Positions 41,722 to 50,122 of a stretch of 64,000 nucleotides of DNA are shown one piece after another (the stretch's first letter is position 1; each line of letters opens with the position of its first letter). The notes under the pieces were generated by a model, which saw only the letters and a program-made list of their open reading frames with translations, had not been told where the DNA came from and did not search any database. Position numbers and translations under genes: made by a program. Origin of the DNA: Microbacterium halophytorum (GTDB taxonomy: Bacteria; Actinomycetota; Actinomycetes; Actinomycetales; Microbacteriaceae); NCBI RefSeq assembly GCF_002970975.1, contig NZ_PNFA01000018.1:1-64000 (forward strand), in the 5' to 3' direction.

Positions 41722-44714
41722 TCGAGATTGATTCGAGTGGACTCGTCCATTCTTTCCGGATGCCGATGTCGACAGTCCGCAGGAGCTTCGATGTGGAGCT
41801 GGACGGCGCGTGGACTTTCGCGCTGGTCGGCTCTGAGACGGAGCTCCGCGGCGCGACATGGGAAGAGGTGCAGATTCCGAGTCTGTGGACGATGTCGCGC
41901 CCGGACGATCTGCCGAACTACACGAATGTGCCGATGCCGTTCGACGATGTGCCGCCGTGCATTCCGGCGCGGAACCCAACCGGCGTGTATCGCCGCACCG
42001 CGCGGATCGAACGTGATGGGCGGCGCGTGATTCTCCACGTCGGTGCCGCAGAGGGACACCTGCGGGCGTACGTCAACGGCGTCTTCGCAGGGACGAGCGG
42101 CGACTCCCATCTCGCTGCCGAGTTCGACATCACCGAATGGGTCCGAGACGGCGACAACGAGATCGAGCTGCGCGTGGCGAAATGGTCGGCGGCATCGTAC
42201 CTGGAGGACCAGGATCAGTTCTGGCACTCCGGACTCTCACGTTCGGTCGGCCTGCTGTTCGTGCCCGACGTTCGACTCTCAGACGTCGTCGCGTCTGCCG
42301 ACTTCGACCCCGAGACGGGCGCGGGAACGCTCAGGGTCGAGGCCCGAGTCGATGCCCTCGCAGGTTCAGAGGACCCGCAGCACGAGATCGCTGTGACCCT
42401 GCTCGGCGCCACGCACACCGCGGACATCGCTCGACGGGTGGCCGCGCCGACGCTGCCGCCGCCGTCGCGCGATCGTTCGGTGAAGCCCGCGCAGCGTTTC
42501 CCCGATGGTGCGATGGACCTGCTGTCGATCAACGCTGCCGGTGGACCTGTGCCTCCCGAGTTGCGTGCGATCCCGAACGCTGCCGCGTTCGGGATGCCGA
42601 TGCCGTCGACGCCAGCGGGTACGGCGCGCGTCGAACTGGCGGGACTTGAGATCGAGCCGTGGTCGGCCGAGCAACCGGTGCTGTACGACCTCCGCGTGGA
42701 GCTGCGCGACGCGATGGGCGCCGTCGTCGACCGCGCAGACTTTCGAGTCGGCTTCCGCCGAGTCGAGATCGTCGGGCGGGACCTGCTCGTCAACGGTGCG
42801 CGCGTGCTGATCCAGGGCGTAAACCGTCACGATTTGGATCCGGCTACCGGCCGCGTGATCTCGCCGGCGCGGATGCACGAGGAACTGTCGCTGCTCAAGC
42901 GCGCCAACGTCAACGCCATCCGGTGCTCCCACTACCCGAACGACCCGGCCTTCTACGATCTCTGCGACGAGTACGGCTTCTACGTGGTCGACGAGGCCGA
43001 CGTCGAGGGGCACGCGTTCGCCTCGACCATCGCGGACGACCCGCGGTACCTCACCGAGATCGTCGATCGCGTGGCACGCATGGTGCGGCGGGACCGCAAT
43101 CATCCGTCGATCATCCTGTGGTCGCTCGGCAACGAGACCGGTTGCGGCGCGGCGCACGATGCCGCCGCGGCCTGGGTCAGGCACGCCGACCCGTCGCGGC
43201 CCGTGCACTACGAGGGTGCGATTTCGCTGGACTGGCACGGCGGCCGTGCCGCGACCGATGTGGTCTGCCCGATGTATCCCTCGTTCGCGGCGCTCGAGTC
43301 GTTCTCGCGCGATGGTGCGGCCGACCGTCCCCTCATCGCCTGCGAATACGCGTACTCGCAGGGCAACAGCACGGGCGGGCTCGCCGACTACTGGCGCCTC
43401 TTCGAGACGCTGCCGGGGCTGCAGGGCGGGTTCGTCTGGGAGTTCCTCGACCACGCGCTCGATCCGGAGGGAGACGCCCGGTTGCAGTATGCGGGCGACT
43501 TCGGCGACCACGACTTCCCCGTCGCCACCCCGCTCAACGGCATCGTCACCGCCGACCTCGTGCCGAAGGCCGCGTACTTCGAGATGCGCGGCGTGTTCAG
43601 CCCCGTGCGGCTGGTGTCGCTCGATGCGGCGTCCGGGCGGGTCACGCTGCGCAACCGCCAGGCGTTCGCCGACACGACGGGGCTCGCGCTCGAGGCGCGC
43701 GTCGAGGGCTCCGACGGCCCGCTCGTCGCCGTGCCGATCTCGTCGCGGCCGATCGCCGCGGGCGCCGCCGCGACGATCGCGCTCCCGGATGAGGCGGTGC
43801 GCGCCCTGCGCGACCCGCGGGCGGTCTCGCTGAGCGTTCGGGTGCTGCTCGCGGCCGACGCAGCGTGGGCGCCCGCCGGCACCGAGCTCTCGGTGGAGAG
43901 CGCACCGCTGGTCCGCGCGCCGCACCCGTTGCCAAAGGGGAGCTCCGCCCCCGCGCTCGATGCCGTGGGCGACATCGCCGACCCGCTGCTCGCCGCGCCG
44001 CCGCGCCTGTCGCTCTGGCGCGCGCTCACCGACAACGACCTCGCGTTCGCGCTCGACAACAGATTCGTGCGCAGCGGGTTCTTCCGGCTCGACCTCGAAG
44101 ACGCGCGGATCGACGAGCGCGACGACGGTGCCCTCGTGGAGCTGCGCTATCGTTCGGCGTTCGGCGATGCCGTGCGCCACACGCGGCGCATCGGCGCGGT
44201 GGGCGAGCGCGACTGGGTCTTCGACGAGCGCGTCGAGCTGCCCGACGGAACGCGCGACGGCCTGCGCGTCGGCGTCGAGCTCACGCTCGCGCCCGGCTTC
44301 GACGAGGCCGCGTGGACGGGGCTCGGCCCGTGGGAGAACTACCCCGACCGCCGCGCGGCCGCATACCTCGCGCGCCACCGCCTGCCGATCGACGACTGGC
44401 CGGATGCGCAGCTGCGCCCGCAGGAGACGGGAACGCGCGGCGGCGTCACCGAGCTCGAAACGACGGGCCCGGCGGGCCGTGCGCTCATGCGCTCGGCCAC
44501 CCCGCTGCACGCGAGCGCCCTGCGCCACAGCGTCGACGAGCTCGAATCGGCGTCGCACGCGTGGGAACTGCCGCAGAGCGCGCTGACACATATCCACCTC
44601 GACATCGCCCACCGCGGCGTGGGCACGGGCCTGCTCGGGCCCGACACCCGACCGGAGCACCGCCCGACGGGCTCCGCATACGAATGGTCCTGGCGACTGA
44701 CCCTGGAGAGCTGA
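41718..44714 (+). CDS. lacZ: GH2 beta-galactosidase, LacZ type
   Basis: Retaining enzyme of 998 residues, no signal peptide. It has the five-domain LacZ plan: jelly-roll domain (about 25-190), immunoglobulin-like domain, TIM barrel (about 360-610) with acid/base Glu473 (SLGNETG) and nucleophile Glu543 (ACEYAYSQGNS), second Ig-like domain, and the large C-terminal beta-sandwich (GLGPWENYPDR, beta-galactosidase small-chain domain). Barrel motifs GVNRHDLDP and RCSHYPNDP are conserved. Beta-galactosidase is the most likely activity. The first third uses more AT-ending codons than the GC-saturated last third, hinting at mosaic origin. It overlaps the MFS stop and is followed after 3 bp by GH3. Confidence 0.92.
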   Translation: MIEIDSSGLVHSFRMPMSTVRRSFDVELDGAWTFALVGSETELRGATWEEVQIPSLWTMSRPDDLPNYTNVPMPFDDVPPCIPARNPTGVYRRTARIERDGRRVILHVGAAEGHLRAYVNGVFAGTSGDSHLAAEFDITEWVRDGDNEIELRVAKWSAASYLEDQDQFWHSGLSRSVGLLFVPDVRLSDVVASADFDPETGAGTLRVEARVDALAGSEDPQHEIAVTLLGATHTADIARRVAAPTLPPPSRDRSVKPAQRFPDGAMDLLSINAAGGPVPPELRAIPNAAAFGMPMPSTPAGTARVELAGLEIEPWSAEQPVLYDLRVELRDAMGAVVDRADFRVGFRRVEIVGRDLLVNGARVLIQGVNRHDLDPATGRVISPARMHEELSLLKRANVNAIRCSHYPNDPAFYDLCDEYGFYVVDEADVEGHAFASTIADDPRYLTEIVDRVARMVRRDRNHPSIILWSLGNETGCGAAHDAAAAWVRHADPSRPVHYEGAISLDWHGGRAATDVVCPMYPSFAALESFSRDGAADRPLIACEYAYSQGNSTGGLADYWRLFETLPGLQGGFVWEFLDHALDPEGDARLQYAGDFGDHDFPVATPLNGIVTADLVPKAAYFEMRGVFSPVRLVSLDAASGRVTLRNRQAFADTTGLALEARVEGSDGPLVAVPISSRPIAAGAAATIALPDEAVRALRDPRAVSLSVRVLLAADAAWAPAGTELSVESAPLVRAPHPLPKGSSAPALDAVGDIADPLLAAPPRLSLWRALTDNDLAFALDNRFVRSGFFRLDLEDARIDERDDGALVELRYRSAFGDAVRHTRRIGAVGERDWVFDERVELPDGTRDGLRVGVELTLAPGFDEAAWTGLGPWENYPDRRAAAYLARHRLPIDDWPDAQLRPQETGTRGGVTELETTGPAGRALMRSATPLHASALRHSVDELESASHAWELPQSALTHIHLDIAHRGVGTGLLGPDTRPEHRPTGSAYEWSWRLTLES

Positions 44715-44717
44715 ACG

Positions 44718-47114
44718 ATGACGAACCCCACGGCGCGCGAACGCGCGCTCGACCTGCTGGCGCAGATGACCCCGGCCGAGAAGGTCGCCCAGCTCGCGGG
44801 GGTGCTGCCGCAGCCGCTCGGCGCCCCGCGGAACATCACGCGCGAGAAGCTCGACGAGCACCTCGGCAACGGCATCGGGCACATCTGCGGCGTCGGCACG
44901 TCGATGGCCGCCCCCGACGCCGTCGCGTCGATGACCAACGAGATCCAGCGCTACCTACGCGAGCACACCCGGCTCGGCATCCCCGCGATCGTGCACAACG
45001 AGACGCTCAACGGCGTCGCGGCCGACGGCTTCACGTCGTTCCCGACCGCGATCGGTCTCGCGGGGAGCTGGAACCCGGATGCCGTGCGCGAGATGGCAGA
45101 CCTCATCCGGACGCAGCTGCGCGCCGTCGGCGTGCACCAGGGCTTCGCTCCGGTGCTCGACGTGTCGCGCGACGCGCGGTGGGGGCGCACGCACGAGACG
45201 TACGGCGAGGACGTGCTGCTCGCCTCGGCGTTCGGCGTGGCGTACGTCTCCGGCCTGCAGGGGAGCGACCTCGCGGACGGCGTGATCGCGACCGCGAAGC
45301 ACTTCCTCGGCTACGCCAGCACCGAGGGCGGGCAGAACATGGCCGCGACCCAGGCCGGCCCGCGCGAGCTGCGCGACGTGCACGCGGCGCCGTTCGAGGC
45401 GACCATCCGGCTCGCGGGCCTGAAGAGCGTGATGAACAGCTACTCCGAGATCGACGGGATGCCCGTGGTGCTCAGCCGCGAGATCCTCACCGACCTGCTC
45501 CGGGGCGAGCTCGGCTTCGAGGGCACCGTCGTCTCCGACTACCGCAGCCTGTTCTACGTGGTCGAGCGCCAGGGCGTCGGTACGCTCGACTCCGTCGCCG
45601 ACGCGGCGCTCGCCGCCGGCCTCGACGTCGAGCTCCCCGCGCCACAGGCGTACGGCGCGGAGCTCGTCGCCCGGCTCGAGCACGGCGAGGCCGACGTCGA
45701 GGACGTCGACCGCGCCGTGCTGCGCACGCTCACGCACAAGTTCGCCCTCGGCCTGTTCGACGACCCGTTCGTGCACGGCGAGCCCGACCAGATCATGGCG
45801 CTCGCGGCGAGCGGCAAGGGCCTCTCGCGCAGCCTCGCCGCCGACGCCGTCACGCTGCTGCAGAACGACGGGGCTCTTCCGCTGCCGCGCGACACGGCCT
45901 CGATCGCGGTCGTCGGGCCGCACGCCGACTCGGTGATGGCGGGCTTCGCCAACTACACGCATCCGCCGTTCCTCGAGACGCTCCGCGGCATGATGAGCGG
46001 CAAGTCGCGCCTCGCGGGGCTCGAGCAGGCGCTGGCGAACCCCGATCCGGCGGCGCAGGCGAAGATGCGCGCGCAGATGGAGGCCCTGGCCGCGCTCGAC
46101 CCCGAGAAGATCGCGCGCGAGCAGCACGGGGCGCCGAGCCTTGCCGCCGCCATCGCCGACGCGTTCCCGGATGCCGCCGTCGCGACGGCGCCGGGAACGG
46201 GCGTCCTCGACGAGGAGCCGCACGATATCGATGCGGCCGTCGGAGCTGCCCGCGGCGCCGACGCGATCGTCGTCGCGATCGGCGGGCGCTCCGCCGCGTT
46301 CGCGGGGCGCGCGACGGAGGGCGAGGGCTCCGATTCGGCGACGATGGAGATCCCCTCCCGCCAGATCGAACTGCTGGAGCGCGTCGCGGCGCTCGGCCGC
46401 CCCGTCATCGCGGTCGTCTACGGGGGGAAGCCCTACGACCTCCGCCGCGTCGTCGAACTCGCCGACGCCCTCCTGACGGCATACATCCCGGGGCCGGAGG
46501 GAGGGCGTGCGCTCGCCGCCGTGATCGCGGGCTCGGCCGTGCCCGCGGGCAAGCTTCCGTTCACGGTGCCGCGGCACGTCGGGCAGACGCCCCTGCACCA
46601 CGCGCAGAAGACCGGCAGCGGCCAGCGCCGCACGGGCGCCGACCAATTCACGGGCTACGTCGACCTGGAGAACACGCCGCTGTTCCCGTTCGGGCATGGA
46701 CTGTCGTACGGCCAGGTCGAGCTCTCCGAGCTCTCGATCGCCCGCGAGGGTGACACGCTGGTCGTCGAGGCCGCGGCCGCCAACACCGGCGAGCGCGAGG
46801 TGCGCGAGGTCGTGCAGGCGTACGTCTCGGCGCCGGCGGTGCTCGCGACGCGCCCCGAGCGCCAGCTCGCGGCCTTCGCCCGAGTCGACCTCGCCGCAGG
46901 AGCGTCCGCGCGCGTGCGCTTCGAGATCGACCTCGACCAGCTCGGGTACACGGCGCACGACGGAGCCTTCGCCGTCGACCCCGGCACCTACCGGGTTCGG
47001 GTGGGTTTGTCGTCGGAAGACCTGCCGCTCGACGGGGCGATCGAGGTCGCAGGCCCTCGTCGCCTGGTCGCGGAACCGCACGCCCATCTGCCCAGGGCGA
47101 GCGTGATCTCGTGA
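44718..47114 (+). CDS. GH3 beta-glycosidase
   Basis: Retaining exo-glycosidase of 798 residues, no signal peptide. TIM barrel with VGVHQGFAPVLDVSRDARWGR, KHFLGYASTEGGQN and nucleophile Asp274 in VVSDYRS, then an alpha/beta sandwich (about 375-620, GEGSDSATMEIP) and a C-terminal fibronectin III-like domain (about 680-780). Related to, but clearly distinct from, the GH3 at 14933; here the sandwich lacks the Ala/Gly insert. Beta-glucosidase or beta-xylosidase activity are both possible. It is the last gene of the seven-gene operon beginning at 35273. Confidence 0.92.
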   Translation: MTNPTARERALDLLAQMTPAEKVAQLAGVLPQPLGAPRNITREKLDEHLGNGIGHICGVGTSMAAPDAVASMTNEIQRYLREHTRLGIPAIVHNETLNGVAADGFTSFPTAIGLAGSWNPDAVREMADLIRTQLRAVGVHQGFAPVLDVSRDARWGRTHETYGEDVLLASAFGVAYVSGLQGSDLADGVIATAKHFLGYASTEGGQNMAATQAGPRELRDVHAAPFEATIRLAGLKSVMNSYSEIDGMPVVLSREILTDLLRGELGFEGTVVSDYRSLFYVVERQGVGTLDSVADAALAAGLDVELPAPQAYGAELVARLEHGEADVEDVDRAVLRTLTHKFALGLFDDPFVHGEPDQIMALAASGKGLSRSLAADAVTLLQNDGALPLPRDTASIAVVGPHADSVMAGFANYTHPPFLETLRGMMSGKSRLAGLEQALANPDPAAQAKMRAQMEALAALDPEKIAREQHGAPSLAAAIADAFPDAAVATAPGTGVLDEEPHDIDAAVGAARGADAIVVAIGGRSAAFAGRATEGEGSDSATMEIPSRQIELLERVAALGRPVIAVVYGGKPYDLRRVVELADALLTAYIPGPEGGRALAAVIAGSAVPAGKLPFTVPRHVGQTPLHHAQKTGSGQRRTGADQFTGYVDLENTPLFPFGHGLSYGQVELSELSIAREGDTLVVEAAAANTGEREVREVVQAYVSAPAVLATRPERQLAAFARVDLAAGASARVRFEIDLDQLGYTAHDGAFAVDPGTYRVRVGLSSEDLPLDGAIEVAGPRRLVAEPHAHLPRASVIS

Positions 47115-47153
47115 CCGGCGTGAGCAGCGAGCGACACGCAACCGAATAGCGGA

Positions 47154-47192
47154 AGGCAATCGATTGCCAAGGACTCGGAAATCTGGCACACT
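47154..47192 (+). promoter_or_regulatory. LacI operator 5 and promoter of the glucuronate operon
   Basis: AGGCAATCGATTGCCA (47154-47169) holds the best copy of the operator, with GGCAATCGATTGCC perfectly symmetric. The -35 TTGCCA is 47164-47169 and the -10 CACACT (47187-47192) follows after exactly 17 nt. Confidence 0.78.
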
Positions 47193-47198
47193 GGGGAA

Positions 47199-47214
47199 CG
47201 GCAACCGATTGCTC
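47199..47214. promoter_or_regulatory. LacI operator 6 at the start point of the glucuronate operon
   Basis: CGGCAACCGATTGCTC lies about 7 nt after the -10, over the expected transcription start, 45 bp centre to centre from operator 5. Two sites bracketing the promoter suggest tighter repression than at the other operons. Confidence 0.65.
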
Positions 47215-47244
47215 TGTGTTCGCAATCGCAGAGGAGCGACCCAC

Positions 47245-47394
47245 ATGGCGAGCAGCATCACCGATGGCGAACCGCATCGGGTCGGCGACGCCGCCCGCCG
47301 CGCTGGCCGCTCGGCGTCGCTGGCACAACCGAGTGGTGTCGCCCGCTCGGCGCAGGGCTTCGAAGGCACGCAGGACCAGGAAGAGGAACGATGA
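47245..47394 (+). CDS. Candidate 49-residue leader peptide of uxaC
   Basis: ATG 47245 sits 8 nt behind a good GAGGAG site and opens a 49-residue frame (start MASSITDGEPHRVGDAARR) whose TGA overlaps the uxaC ATG (ATGA at 47391-47394). It has no family resemblance. It could be a leader that couples translation into uxaC, or a chance frame in the 176-nt untranslated leader that follows the promoter. Confidence 0.35.
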   Translation: MASSITDGEPHRVGDAARRAGRSASLAQPSGVARSAQGFEGTQDQEEER

Positions 47395-48809
47395 CCGACA
47401 CACTCGACATCGAGACCGAGCCGCTCGCGCTCGACCCCGACCGGCTGTTCCCCGAGGGGAAGGCGAGCCGCGCGGTCGCGCGCGAGCTGTACGGCGAGGT
47501 CGCCGATGCCCCGATCGTCTCGCCGCACGGCCACGTCGATCCGAACATGCTCCTCGACGACGAGCCGTTCCGCGACGCCTTCGACCTGTTCATCCGGTAC
47601 GACCACTACGTCACGCGCCTGCTGCACGCGAGCGGCGTGCCGTACGGCGAGATCTACGGCGAGAAGGCCGACCCGCGCGCCGCGTGGCGCACCTTCTGCG
47701 CGCACTGGGACGCCTACCAGGCCACCGCATCCGGCTACTGGCTCCGACATGAGCTGGGCGAGCTGTTCGGCGCGACCGAGGAGCCGTCGGCGGCATCGGC
47801 CGACCGACTGTTCGACCTCATCCAGCGGAGGCTCGCCGAGCCCGATTTTCGGCCGAGGGCCCTGTTCAACCGATTCCGGATCGACACGCTCGCGACGACG
47901 GACGACCCGCTCGACGACCTCGCGGCGCACGTGGAGCTGAAGACGTCGGGCGCGTTGCACGGCCGCGTGATCCCGACCTTCCGCCCGGATGCCTACATGG
48001 ACCCGACGAAGCCGGGCTACGCCGAGCGCGTCGAGGCGCTCACCGCGACGGTCGCGGGTGCGGCCGACGACTACGCGGCCTACCTCGAGGCGTTCCGCGC
48101 CCGGCGCGCGTTCTTCATCGACCGCGGCGCCGTCTCGGCCGACCACGGCGTCGAGACGATGGCGACGCTCGACCTCGACCCCGACGATGCGGCGGCGCTG
48201 TTCCGCCGCACGGTCGCGGGGGAGGCGAGCGAAGCGGAATCGCGGGCGTTCACGGCGCATATGCTGACGCAGATGGCGGGCATGAGCGTCGACGACGGGC
48301 TCGTCATGACGGTGCATCCCGGAGTGCTGCGCAATCACGACGAGGGCGCGTTCCGCGCCTACGGCGCCGACACGGGCCATGACATCCCGATCGCGGCTGA
48401 GTACACGCGCAACCTGCGCCCCCTCCTCGCACGGCACGGCAACGCCGCCGGCTTCCACCTCGTGCTGTTCACGATCGACGAGACGTCGTTCTCGCGCGAG
48501 ATCGCTCCGCTCGCGGGCTATTACCCGTCGGTGTTCGTCGGGGCCCCGTGGTGGTTCCTGGACGCACCGGATGCGGTGCAGCGGTTCCGCGCGGCGTCGA
48601 CCGAGACGGCCGGGCTCACGAAGGGCTCGGGCTTCATCGACGACACCCGCGCGTTCCTGTCCATCCCCGCCCGCCACGACATGGCGCGGCGCACCGATGC
48701 CGCGTACCTCGCGCGGCTCGTCGGCGAGGGCCGGATGCCGCTGATCGCCGCGCGACGCATGATCGTCCGGATGACCGAGCAGCAGCCGCGCGAGGTGTTC
48801 AAGCTGTGA
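47391..48809 (+). CDS. uxaC: Glucuronate (uronate) isomerase
   Basis: Converts D-glucuronate to D-fructuronate (and galacturonate to tagaturonate). The 472-residue protein has the UxaC signature SPHGHVDPNMLLDDEPF near the N-terminus (metal-binding His pair), RFRIDTLATTDDPLDDL, MTVHPGVLRNH, and the C-terminal GFIDDTRAFLSIPARHDMARR. Start follows AAGAGGAACG. First enzyme of a four-gene glucuronide operon with overlapping genes; it receives the glucuronate released by the beta-glucuronidase two genes downstream. Confidence 0.96.
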   Translation: MTDTLDIETEPLALDPDRLFPEGKASRAVARELYGEVADAPIVSPHGHVDPNMLLDDEPFRDAFDLFIRYDHYVTRLLHASGVPYGEIYGEKADPRAAWRTFCAHWDAYQATASGYWLRHELGELFGATEEPSAASADRLFDLIQRRLAEPDFRPRALFNRFRIDTLATTDDPLDDLAAHVELKTSGALHGRVIPTFRPDAYMDPTKPGYAERVEALTATVAGAADDYAAYLEAFRARRAFFIDRGAVSADHGVETMATLDLDPDDAAALFRRTVAGEASEAESRAFTAHMLTQMAGMSVDDGLVMTVHPGVLRNHDEGAFRAYGADTGHDIPIAAEYTRNLRPLLARHGNAAGFHLVLFTIDETSFSREIAPLAGYYPSVFVGAPWWFLDAPDAVQRFRAASTETAGLTKGSGFIDDTRAFLSIPARHDMARRTDAAYLARLVGEGRMPLIAARRMIVRMTEQQPREVFKL

Positions 48810-50122
48810 GCCGGCCACTGACCCGCGCCGCTCGCAAGCCCGTGCGCCTCGTGCATATCGGCCTCGGCAGCTTCTTCCGCGCCCACCAGGCGCGTCTGAC
48901 GCAGCTCGCCGGTGACGGCGATGACTGGGGCTATGCGGCTTTCACGGTGCGCTCGCCGCACCAGGCCGAGCAGCTCACCGCCCAGGACGGGCTGTACACG
49001 CTGACGGAGCGCTCCGCGACGGGTGAGACCGTGAGCGTCGTCGATCAGGTGTCGGCGGCGCACGACGGCGCCGATCTCGCCGCGCTCGCGATGTACCTCG
49101 CCGACCCGGATGTCGCGGTCGTCACCCTGACGATCACGGAGGGCGGCTACGCCGCCGCGAGCCATCCGGATGTCGACGAGGTGCGCGAGGACGCCTCGCG
49201 CGCCGCCGCATGGGCGTCGGGCCGTGCCTCGGGAGCGCCGGCCTCACCGCTGGCGCGCCTCGTCGCCGCTCTCGACGTGCGCCGCCGCGCCGAGGCGGGG
49301 GCGCTCGCCGTCGTGCCGTGCGACAACCTGCCAGACAACGGCCGCGTCGCGGCTGCGGCGCTCGCAGCGTATGCCGCCGCTCTGCCCGACACGGCGGCGT
49401 GGATCGGGCAGAACGTGTCGTTCTGCTCGACGGCCGTCGACCGCATCACGCCGCGCATCGACGACGCCGAGCGCCGCGCCCTCGCGGCGGCGAGCGGCTG
49501 GGACGACGCAGCGCCGGTCGCCACCGAGGCGTACGTCGAGTGGGTCATCGAGGGGGAGTTCCCCGCGGGGCGGCCCGACTGGCCGTCGGCGGGCGTCGTG
49601 CTCACCGACGACGTGCGTCCGTACGAGGATCGCAAGCTCCGCATGTTGAACGGCGCGCACACGATCCTCGCGATCGGCGGGCTCCGGCGCGGCCTGGCGA
49701 CGGTCGATGAAGCCATCGCCCATCCGGAGCTGCGCGACCTCGTCGACGCCTGGTGGATCGAGGCGGGGGCCACGCTGCCGTCGTCACTGGAACCCGTCGC
49801 GTACGCCGATGCGCTCCGCGTGCGCTTCGCGAACCCGGCGCTGAGTCACCGGCTCGAGCAGATCGCCGAGAACACGCCTGTCAAGATCGCCTCGCGCATC
49901 CTGCCCGTCGTCGCCGAACGGCGCGCGGCGGGCGCAGGGCATGTCGCCGGCTCGCGGGCCCTCGCGGAGTGGTCCCTCGCCGTGCGCGAAGGCTCGATCC
50001 CCGGGCCAGATGCGGCCGACGAAGCCGCGCGCATCCTGCACATCGACCCCACCCACGACCCGGCCGCGCTCGAGCGAGCGCTCGCCGAAGCATCCATTGC
50101 ACAGGAGGAAGCCCCATGCTGA
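48806..50122 (+). CDS. uxuB: Fructuronate reductase (mannitol dehydrogenase family)
   Basis: NADH-dependent reduction of D-fructuronate to D-mannonate. The 438-residue protein shows the family N-terminus VHIGLGSFFRAHQA, VVPCDNLPDNG, and the catalytic K-N-H arrangement in KLRMLNGAHTILA. GTG 48806 overlaps the uxaC stop (GTGA). Its position after uxaC and before a mannonate dehydratase fixes the substrate better than sequence alone, since tagaturonate reductases and mannitol dehydrogenases are related. Confidence 0.92.
   Translation: MSRPLTRAARKPVRLVHIGLGSFFRAHQARLTQLAGDGDDWGYAAFTVRSPHQAEQLTAQDGLYTLTERSATGETVSVVDQVSAAHDGADLAALAMYLADPDVAVVTLTITEGGYAAASHPDVDEVREDASRAAAWASGRASGAPASPLARLVAALDVRRRAEAGALAVVPCDNLPDNGRVAAAALAAYAAALPDTAAWIGQNVSFCSTAVDRITPRIDDAERRALAAASGWDDAAPVATEAYVEWVIEGEFPAGRPDWPSAGVVLTDDVRPYEDRKLRMLNGAHTILAIGGLRRGLATVDEAIAHPELRDLVDAWWIEAGATLPSSLEPVAYADALRVRFANPALSHRLEQIAENTPVKIASRILPVVAERRAAGAGHVAGSRALAEWSLAVREGSIPGPDAADEAARILHIDPTHDPAALERALAEASIAQEEAPC

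Noticed and set aside
42366..44882. Antisense open frame of 838 codons opposite the GH2 gene
   Set aside because: Same GC-shadow character; the plus-strand LacZ catalytic motifs are intact.
47216..47752. 178-codon frame across the uxaC start
   Set aside because: It overlaps uxaC in another frame and turns Arg-rich; the 49-codon frame at 47245 has the better ribosome-binding site and coupling.
44955..48818. Antisense open frame of 1287 codons opposite GH3 and uxaC
   Set aside because: It is a by-product of GC-rich codon usage on the opposite strand: Arg/Glu/Val-rich low-complexity translation, no family motifs, and it spans two well-supported genes and their promoter.
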